In this document: piece after piece, positions 7,034 through 12,430 of the stretch
Numbering within the stretch: the first letter of the stretch is position 1
Layout: every line of letters starts with the position of its first letter
Assembly (NCBI GenBank): GCA_026770585.1
Contig: MU647145.1
Location: forward strand, 164,821-177,348
Direction of reading: 5' to 3'
From: Baffinella frigidus
Taxonomy: Eukaryota; Cryptophyceae; Cryptomonadales; Baffinellaceae
DNA length: 12,528 nt
The notes under the pieces: generated by a model
Seen by the model: only the letters and a program-made list of their open reading frames with translations
Told to the model about the DNA's origin: nothing
Database searches by the model: none
Translations under genes and position numbers: made by a program

Positions 7034-7405
7034 TCTTAAGACACAGTTTGTACGGTGAGTCCCGATGATTTTGGATCTTTTTATTGGGGGTCGCACTGAA
7101 TACAGTACATGAACATGAAATTTTCAACTTGCACCACTCGGAAACCCAGTTTTTCCTGGGAAATGTTGACATTTTTTTCGACCCGAAAAATCGCCAGCTC
7201 CATTCTCCGGGGGGGTAAGCACTCTAAAGACCAATTTTGATTCGCTGTTTTAAGGTCACACACGAAAAGCAGTCAGTGTGTGTGAGCTTACATTTAAGGT
7301 CCACACAAAAGCAGTCAGTTTGCGGACCTTAAATAATTAAGGTCCTCATGAGAGTGTCCAGTGTGTGACCTTGTATTGTGTGACCTTAACTTCGAGTAAG
7401 CCCTG

Positions 7406-8268
7406 TAGGAGGATTGCTCTGTCTGGCACTGAAGGCCTCTCTCAGCGCTCGCTAACCTTTCCGCAAAGCAAACAAAAAAACCTCTAATAAGTGTAATGCA
7501 CAAGCATGAGACACGGTGAGGCAGAGCGCAAGTTGTGTGTGTCAGTCCACTCCACCACACTACTCAATCGAGTAGCCCCGACAGCCAAGAGCTAAACATA
7601 CAAGAGGTACAGGAAGGCGGCGCACCCCCCCTCTAGGACCCAACAGTTCATGATGTAGGCCTGTCCGTTGCTCTGCGGTGGTTCTCGGGGGGCGGGGCTC
7701 CTTGTGTGCAAGGAACCCCTGTACTCGAGAAGAAGAGCGCGCAGCGTCAGTACAGGGGCGTAGGGCGGGAGGGCAGGCTCCAGGTGACAGCCTGCAGTCG
7801 GGGTAGCAGCCTGCCGTACAGTACGAAAGATGCCAGGGCGCCGCGTGCCCTCCTGCATTCGCGACTCACCTGTACATGGTGCCCTCATTCGCGACAAACC
7901 CCTGGTGAATGCGGGTGCTGCCACAGATGCGTTTTTGTTTTACTGACTGCTCATGAAGATCCTTTGCGCGCCTTTCTCAAAGTCTGATCCCCTCCCCGCA
8001 TATCTCATGTCCCATCATTATCGCAACTCACACCGACCCACGCACTCTAAATATCCCAGGGTCGAGCCCAACCCAAATACCACTCCCCTTACTGTACACT
8101 TACACGTGGTCCTGCGCCGGCAACAAACCACGCACCCCAAAATATTTTGGCGGGTTCTGAGCCTGGGCCGCGCGAGAGACAGCGCACACCCTCCACCATC
8201 AACCCTATGTCACACCAGCCATGTCACACCAGCCCTTCAAGTGCATGTCAGCTCTCAGATCTGAAGAC
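7406..8268. other. No gene supported
   Basis: Mixed sequence. ACCCCTGTACTCGAGAAGAA (7717-7736) and GTACAGGGGCG (7750-7760) look like pieces of CAGGGGTAC-type element ends. The minus frame ending near 7592 has a hydrophobic tail (CAAFLYLLYV) but no ATG before 7888 and no domain. A CATGTCACACCAGCC sequence is directly repeated near 8206 and 8220. Confidence 0.4.
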
Positions 8269-8270
8269 TA

Positions 8271-8394
8271 CAGGGATACCTCGCTCATAAGAAACCGCCT
8301 CCTCCTAGAAACTTACGGTAGGACTATGCCTAGCTAGGGCCCTACGGTGGTCCTAGGGGGGGTTTGGGCGTTTCTGATGGGCAAGGTACCCCTG
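8271..8394. mobile_element. Family A MITE (124 bp)
   Basis: It begins CAGGGATACCTCGCTCATAA and ends GGGCAAGGTACCCCTG, with TA at 8269-8270 and 8395-8396. The spacer contains GCCTAGCTAGGGCCCTACGG and GTGGTCCTAGG, matching the spacer of the 510 copy. The arms have several mismatches, so it is older. It lies just past the 3' end of the minus-strand gene that stops at 8516. Confidence 0.8.
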
Positions 8395-8451
8395 TAGCCT
8401 GGGACAGGCCCGCCTGCAAAAAGAGCTCCAAGCACCTTCCGCGAGAACAAG

Positions 8452-8456
8452 TTACA
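8452..8456 (-). terminator. Possible polyadenylation element TGTAA
   Basis: The minus strand reads CACTGTAACTTG about 60 bases past the stop of the 8516-9079 exon, the third minus- or plus-strand gene end in the window with TGTAA nearby. The motif is short and could be chance. Confidence 0.35.
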
Positions 8457-8515
8457 GTGTCCACTTGTCGTGGGAGCTCGCAGAACCTAAAGGACCTAAA
8501 CAGGCTCACATCGCG

Positions 8516-9079
8516 TCAGCCCTCCTGGCTCTTGAGCAGCAGAGACAGGTCTTCGGCGGCGTGCCTCCTCCCCCGCAGCCCGGGGGGCGCTGGCCCCGCC
8601 CCCGCCTCCTCCGTCTCGGCGTCAGGTGTAGGGGGCACGATGTCGGCACCTCCTGGCAGGCGTCCACCGGCATCCGTGTCGTTGCTGTTTGGGGAGAGCC
8701 ACATGGGTCGGCTGACGTACGCGGGCGTCGACGCGGGCTGCGCGCGGACGCCGTTGAGCGCGTCAGCGGACGCGGAGTCGAGGGAGATGAAGAGCGTCAG
8801 GCACGCGGGCGCTTTCGGCTCTGACCAGCTCCGGTCGCGCCGCTGCAACCCGTGGTCCTCCCCGCCCACGTTGGCCTCCATCACGCTCAGCCGCACGAGG
8901 AGCGTGGCCACGGTGGCGTCAAGCGACGCGAGCGCGTCGCGCGCGTTGTACGGCTCCGCGCCCGAGCGCTCGCGGCGCAGGCGCGCCCGCCCTATGCCGC
9001 GCTTGGTGCTGGGCGGCGGCTCCTCCTCGATCTTCTCCGCCGCCGCCCGCATCGCCGCGAGCATCCCGTGCACTTGGCT
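8516..9079 (-). CDS. Probable 3'-terminal exon, protein of unknown function
   Basis: An uninterrupted 187-codon stretch with GC-rich third positions, ending in TGA. No ATG opens the frame at its left edge, but CGCGCGGCGCGGCAG immediately precedes 9079 and would serve as a splice acceptor. An internal ATG at 9064 is the alternative start. The sequence begins with a helix-rich segment (MLAAMRAAAEKIEEE), then a basic patch (RGIGRARLRRERSG), then a probable coiled coil (ARDALASLDATVATLLVRLSVMEA, written here as one 24-residue helix at residues 51-74 of the exon). The Pro/Gly-rich tail has little structure and ends AAEDLSLLLKSQEG. No catalytic motif is seen. It may be the last exon of the same repeat-split gene found at 11389-12430, but the link is not shown. 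Confidence 0.5.
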   Translation of the reverse strand, partial: SQVHGMLAAMRAAAEKIEEEPPPSTKRGIGRARLRRERSGAEPYNARDALASLDATVATLLVRLSVMEANVGGEDHGLQRRDRSWSEPKAPACLTLFISLDSASADALNGVRAQPASTPAYVSRPMWLSPNSNDTDAGGRLPGGADIVPPTPDAETEEAGAGPAPPGLRGRRHAAEDLSLLLKSQEG

Positions 9080-9104
9080 CTGCCGCGCCGCGCGGGGGTT
9101 AGGC

Positions 9105-9353
9105 ACGTGACTTTTGTAAAGTCACTCGGGGTATCGTGCACGGTACTATTTCCCCTGAGGGTAAGGGGCGTGGCAGGCGAGAGGTAAGGTAGGTGGGTTT
9201 GTTGGGGTTTGGGGTTTGGGGTTTGGGGGTAAGAGTAAGGTTAAGCAGTTTGGGTTGAGGGTGTAGGGTGTGGGGGGGGTGCAGGGTGTGTAGGGTGTGT
9301 AGGGTGTGTAGGGTGTGTAGGGTGTGTAGGGTGTGTAGGGGGTATCCCTTCAA
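9105..9353. repeat. Subtelomeric tandem unit, copy 1
   Basis: It starts CGTGACTTTTGTAAAGTCAC, continues through CGGTACTATTTCCCCTGAGG and AAGGGGCGTGGC, then a TTTGGGG array (about 9205-9230), AAGCAGT, and a GTGTAGGGT array (9259-9342), and ends GGGTATCCCTT. The next unit follows directly. CGTGACTTTT..AAAGTCAC makes a small hairpin. Confidence 0.8.
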
Positions 9354-9672
9354 CGTGACAGTGGTAAAGTCACTCTGGTCCTCCTGTAGACACGGTACTA
9401 TTTCCCCTGAGGTAAGGGGCGTGGCTGGCGAGAGGAAAGGGGGGTGGCGCGGGTGCCGAGGAGGGACTGCGCGCTGACGCTAGGCGCGGGGCAGGCGGGT
9501 TGGTTGGGGTTTGGGGTTTGGGGTTTAGGGTTTGGGGTTTGGGGTTTGGGGTTTGGGGGTAAGGGTAAGGGTAAGCAGTTAGGGTTGAGGATGTAGGGTG
9601 TGCGGGGTGTGCGGGGTGTGTAAGGTGTGTTGGGTGTGTAGGGTGTGGAGGGTGTGGAGGGGGTATCCCTTA
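9354..9672. repeat. Subtelomeric tandem unit, copy 2
   Basis: It repeats the landmarks of the unit at 9105 in the same order: CGTGACAGTGGTAAAGTCAC, CGGTACTATTTCCCCTGAGG, AAGGGGCGTGGC, a longer TTTGGGG array with one TTTAGGG (9502-9556), GGTAAGGGTAAGGGTAAGCAG, then TGTAGGG/TGCGGGG repeats, ending GGGTATCCCTT. It differs by about 60 extra bases near 9435-9495 and by array length. Confidence 0.8.
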
Positions 9673-9756
9673 AGTGGCAAGTAGGTCCATACGCTCTACC
9701 GTAGGGCCCTAGGACCTGCCTAGGACCTATCGGGGGTCAATTTTGAACCCCTCGCC

Positions 9757-9996
9757 AATTACGGGATAGGTAGTGTAGGAGGTGTGGGGAGTGAAGGGAG
9801 TGCAGCGGGTGTAGCGGGTGTAGGGCGCAGGCTGGAGGGTCCAGGTTATAGGGTGCAAGGTGTTTGGTAAAGGGTGTAGGGTGTAGGGTGTGGGGTGTAA
9901 CGTGTTGAGGGACAAGGTGTAGGGTGTAGGTTGCAGGGTGAAGGGTGCCGGGTGCAGGGTCCAAGGTGTATGATGTTGGGGTTAGGGTGTAGGGTT
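9757..9996. repeat. Degenerate TGTAGGG-type array
   Basis: Irregular 7-base repeats (GTGTAGGGTGTAGGGTGTGG and variants with GCAGGGT, AAGGGT) on the + strand. The minus strand reads as Tyr-Thr-Leu-His-Pro repeats because the heptamer has no stop codon in any frame. No gene is implied. Confidence 0.85.
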
Positions 9997-10089
9997 GAAG
10001 GCTCGGAGCAGTGCCTTCTGGGAGGAGTCCGCCTTGGGAGAGCCATGCTTGCTGAGGAGGGAAGGGCGCGCGGAACAGAGGGCTTCATA
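9997..10089 (-). pseudogene. Coding-like island related to the 10233-10375 island
   Basis: The minus strand reads YEALCSARPSLLSKHGSPKA then DSSQKALLRAF, clearly related to QALLSAPPSLL..LPKPDTSQK in the 10233-10375 island. A third partial copy, PKKDTCQT, ends at 10114. Telomere-like CCCTAACCC or CCCAAACCC follows each copy. They are duplicated exon-like blocks spaced by repeat. I could not build a splice path through this copy, so I call it a probable exon fragment. Confidence 0.35.
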
Positions 10090-10232
10090 GGTCCGGGTTA
10101 AGGGTTTGGGGACCGTTTGGCAGGTGTCCTTCTTGGGGGAAAAAAAGGCGGAGAAGTGCAGGGGGGGTGGATCGGAGTGCGTGCGGATATACGCGGCAAA
10201 GAAAGGTGGGGAGGGTTCAGGGTTAGGGGCAC

Positions 10233-10375
10233 CTTTTGTGAGGTGTCCGGCTTGGGCAAGACAGGATTGCCCAGAAGTGACGGGGGCGCGGAGAGGAGGG
10301 CTTGCGGGAAGAAGCGCCGGAGGAAGGTTGTCAGCACGCGCTCCAGCTTCAGCGCTCGCACGTCTGTTGGCCGCC
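10233..10375 (-). CDS. Candidate exon between repeat-bearing introns
   Basis: 143 bases, open in the frame reading RPTDVRALKLERVLTTFLRR, then FFPQALLSAPPSLL and ending PKPDTSQK. It is preceded by TCTCTCTTACCGTACAG, a good acceptor, and followed by AAAAG|GTGCCCCTAACCC, where a GT donor runs straight into telomere-like sequence. The exon would complete a codon with two bases and end on a codon boundary. No domain is recognised. A downstream block (to 10114) has a parallel AAACG|GTCCCCAAACCC junction. The model is tentative because the neighbouring exons are not fixed. Confidence 0.4.
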
Positions 10376-10785
10376 CTGTACGGTAAGAGAGACATCGTTT
10401 AGGGTGTAGGGTTTGGGGCATAGAGTTCAGCGTTGAGCGGTGAACGAGGAGCGTCCGCTCTTGTACGTCTGTTAGGCGCGCTGTGCGGGGGAAAGCGAGG
10501 TTTATTAAGTTGACATACACCACAGATGTAAGCCGATACAGTGTGTGCGCGTCAGTCGCAGGGTGTGTGCGGCAGCGGCACTGCCAGGCAGCATGTCTGT
10601 CGGGCGCCCTGCACGCCCATACAGTTTGTGAGAGGACAGCATATGGCCACTTATGGCGACAAGTGGACCCTACTAAGTGGACGGCACTAAGTGGATCACT
10701 CTCAGTGTGTATGCGTCAGTGGTGGGTGTGGGCGTCGGCGGCACTGCCACGCTGCACGTCTGTTGCACGCCCTGTGCGGGGAGTG
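10354..10785 (-). repeat. Four dispersed copies of an acceptor-plus-exon-start motif
   Basis: On the minus strand, a sequence like ACAG followed by GGCGNCCAACAGACGTGC occurs with its start near 10375, 10486, 10613 and 10779, about 105-165 bases apart. Three have a pyrimidine-rich run before the CAG, as splice acceptors do. The reading frame after the motif is not the same in all copies. They look like tandem duplicates of an intron-exon junction, possibly decayed. Confidence 0.5.
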
Positions 10786-10856
10786 TGGGTATTAGGTCAC
10801 GAGTCTGGGCAATCACGGTTACAGGTTGCCAAGGCTCGTAACCTAAGAACCACAAA

Positions 10857-10890
10857 CAGAGAGAGCAAGAGTGAGAGAGAGAGAGAGAAA
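10857..10890. repeat. GA microsatellite
   Basis: GAGAGAGCAAGAGTGAGAGA followed by further GA repeats. Short and simple. Confidence 0.85.
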
Positions 10891-11019
10891 TTTGTTGCTA
10901 GCAACACGGCGGTTCTGTATGCACCCCCATCGAGGCTGTGTCTGAGCCGGGCTCTCGGCCGAGAGAGCCGTACAGGGTGCGTGTGCGGCACGTGCAGGAT
11001 GCACGTCTAGAGTCACATA

Positions 11020-11156
11020 GCGGGGGGATAGAGACTGACAGTCACGGATGGAGAGCGGAGACGGTTTAGGATTTTGGGTTTAGGGTGTGGGGTTCAGGGT
11101 TCCGTGCTCAGGTTTGAAGACTCGGGATTTAGGGTTTACGGTTTTGGGTTTGCGGT

Positions 11157-11219
<63 letters not shown>

Positions 11220-11334
11220 GAAGGATTGAGGGTTGAGGGTGCAGGGTGTAGAGTGTATGGAATAGGGTGTAGGGTGTGGAGAGAGGACCTGTAAAAGGAC
11301 AGTAGACGATGGCGTTGGAACAGTGGTCCGCGGC
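11020..11334 (-). pseudogene. Partial duplicate of the RING/U-box-like gene
   Basis: Two blocks mirror exons 3 and 4 of the gene at 11389-12430. Block 11280-11334 reads AADHCSNAIVYCPFTGPLS, against AADHCSNAIVYCPLSGPLS in exon 3. Block 11020-11051 reads IRDCQSLSPR, against IRDCQCLTPR in exon 4. Most base changes are synonymous. Between them lies a telomere-like TTGAGGG/TGTAGGG array, as in the intact copy. The acceptor CAG before the second block is missing (the pyrimidine run continues CTCTCCATCC), and the first block lacks the preceding VLPGGPTCCWTC part. It is therefore probably a broken copy, 472 bases from the original. Confidence 0.55.
11053..11275. repeat. TTGAGGG / TTTAGGG / TGTAGGG array
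   Basis: Mostly GGTTGAGGGTTGAGGG units at about 11155-11245, with TTTAGGG- and TGTAGGG-like units at both sides. It occupies the place of intron 3 in the partial duplicate. Confidence 0.9.
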
Positions 11335-11336
11335 CC

Positions 11337-11388
11337 TACACCCCATACAGACCCTACTCTCTTCACCCTAACCCTACACCCTTAACAC
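11337..11388 (-). repeat. Short telomere-like tract in reverse orientation
   Basis: Here the + strand is C-rich (CACCCTAACCCTACACCC and nearby), opposite to every other array in the window. It lies between exon 4 and the partial duplicate. The minus strand runs from a possible GT donor (11388) to a TAG (11337), 52 bases, short for an intron. Confidence 0.75.
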
Positions 11389-11580
11389 CAAGGCGGGGTG
11401 TGAGACACTGGCAATCACGGATCAAGGGCGGCGAATATGGAGAGAGAGGACCTGTAAGAGGGGGGGTAGAGGGTCGAGGGTTGGGGATTTAGGGTAGAGG
11501 GTTCAGGGTCGAGGGTTGAGGGTCGAGGGTCGAGGGTTGGGGGTTGAGAATTGAGGGCCGAGGGTTGAGGTTCGAGGGTC

Positions 11581-11625
<45 letters not shown>

Positions 11626-11670
11626 GGTTGGGGATTGAGGGTCGAGGGTTGAGGGTCAAGGGTTGAGGTT

Positions 11671-11730
<60 letters not shown>

Positions 11731-12430
11731 GTTTGAGGGTTGAGGGTGTTGAGAGCGGACCAGAGAGGGGGCAGTAGACGATGGCGTTGGAGCAGTGGTC
11801 CGCCGCACACGTCCAGCAACACGTCGGTCCCCCCGGGAGCACCTGCATTAAGGTTCAGTGTCTAGGGTTTAGGGTTTAGAGTTGAGTGTTTGGCGTTTAG
11901 GGTTTACGGTAATGTGTTTTTAGGGTTTGGGGTTGAGGAATTTAGGGTTTAGGATTTTGGGTTTAAGGTTTAGGGTTCAGGGTTTAGGGTTTAGGGTGTA
12001 GGGTCTAGGGACCAGAGTTTAGGGTTTAGGGTTTAGAGTTTAGGGTGTAGGGTTTGGGGTTGAGGTTGTAGGGTTTGGGGTTGAGGGTTTAGGGTTTGGG
12101 TTTTAGCACCATCGCGTTGCGCACCGTCGTGATGCATACTGGGCACACGTGCGCCGACCTGCAGGAAAAGATTTTCAGAGTACAAACTAGGACACGCACC
12201 CTACGCGGAGCTTTGCGGAGAGGAGGGGTGTTGGGATGTGCCAGTGGAAGGGTTGGTCCGGAGGGTGTACCAGATGGTGAGGTACAAACTCTGATGCAGG
12301 CGCGTGGACCCTCGGGGGGGGGGCAGGGAGGAGGGCAGGTTACCAGGTGGTGGGAGCGCTCGATGCGTGATCCGGGAGGAGCGAATCGCGCAGCGTCCGC
12401 GCCACTTCCTCCATTGCGAGCACCGCCTCC
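11389..12430 (-). CDS. RING/U-box-like protein gene, partial, with telomere-repeat introns
   Basis: Exons on the minus strand: 12430-12344, 12158-12110, 11842-11761, 11451-11389. Exon 1 encodes a helix (EAVLAMEEVARTLRDSLLPD). Exons 2-3 join as CPVCITTVRNAM and VLPGGPTCCWTC, then AADHCSNAIVYCPLSGPL. Exon 4 continues PYSPPLIRDCQCLTPRL. All three introns are GT-AG and the phases agree (2, 0, 1): TG|G makes Trp, ATG|GTG is clean, G|GT makes Gly. The acceptors are CTTTTCCTGCAG, CTTAATGCAG and CCTCTTACAG. The cysteine layout resembles a RING finger (CPVC at its start, CCWTC in the middle, CP near the end), but the expected Cys-x-His after LP is Gly-Gly-Pro and the last Cys is Ser, as in U-boxes. 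A ubiquitin-ligase role is only inferred. The 5' part lies beyond the window. The end of exon 4 is uncertain: a GT at 11388 or read-through to a TGA at 11363-11365. Confidence 0.55.
11452..11760 (-). repeat. TTGAGGG array forming intron 3
   Basis: 309 bases bounded by GTCCGCTCTC at the donor and CCTCTTACAG at the acceptor. Almost all of it is (CCCTCAA)n on the sense strand, with occasional CCCTCGA and CCCCAAC variants. Neither AG nor GT occurs in the pure repeat, so it offers no rival splice sites. No frame contains a stop, so retention would translate as repeating NPQPSTL. Confidence 0.85.
11843..12109 (-). repeat. TTTAGGG-rich array forming intron 2
   Basis: 267 bases from GTGCTAAAAC (donor) to CTTAATGCAG (acceptor). 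The interior is mainly TTTAGGG on the + strand, with TTTGGGG, TTGAGGG and TGTAGGG variants and short non-repeat bits. The sense strand (CCCTAAA)n has a TAA in every frame. The donor-side GGTGCT repeats the bases around the start of exon 3 (G|GTGCT). Confidence 0.85.
12159..12343 (-). other. Intron 1, without telomere repeats
   Basis: 185 bases from GTAACCTGCC to TTTTCCTGCAG. This is ordinary mixed sequence with one C-rich run (the G9 on the + strand near 12315), unlike introns 2 and 3. Its donor matches the exon 2 start only at GT. Confidence 0.5.

Larger units (their letters stand above)
6299..7405. mobile_element. 1.1-kb DNA transposon with perfect 28-bp terminal repeats
   Basis: Bases 6299-6326 and 7378-7405 are perfect reverse complements, beginning CAGGGCTTACTCGAAGTTAA, with TA on each side (6297-6298, 7406-7407). 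Inside both ends are several copies of a subterminal motif, AAAAGCAGTCAGTGTGTG, alternating with TTAAGGTC and GACCTTAAA. These look like transposase-binding repeats. The only sizeable ORF (6503-6940, minus) has no recognisable transposase domain, so this is probably non-autonomous: a deletion derivative or a carrier of a captured gene piece. The terminus resembles that of family D (CAGGGGTAACTCG; 11 of 13 bases), pointing to the same Tc1/mariner-like superfamily. Confidence 0.85.

Noticed and set aside
7592-7924. Minus-strand ORF ending in a hydrophobic CAAFLYLLYV tail
   Set aside because: It has no ATG near its beginning, passes through an element-end fragment, and has no homologous motif. 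It could hide a short terminal exon after the CAG near 7655, but this is not enough to call.
8364-9110. 248-codon plus-strand ORF
   Set aside because: It is antisense to the better-supported minus-strand exon and starts inside a family A element. Its Ser/Arg/Ala-rich content is typical of the shadow of GC-rich coding sequence.
9105-9672. CRISPR array
   Set aside because: The units are telomere-like microsatellites with no regular repeat-spacer pattern, in a eukaryotic context.
9727-9964. Minus-strand ORFs of Tyr-Thr-Leu-His-Pro repeats
   Set aside because: The same artefact, from CCCTACA-type repeats.
11415-11848. Long minus-strand ORFs of repeating LNPQPST
   Set aside because: CCCTCAA repeats have no stop codon in any frame and 7 bases cycle through all frames, so such ORFs are guaranteed. 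Only the first 30 or so residues (exon 3) are coding-like.
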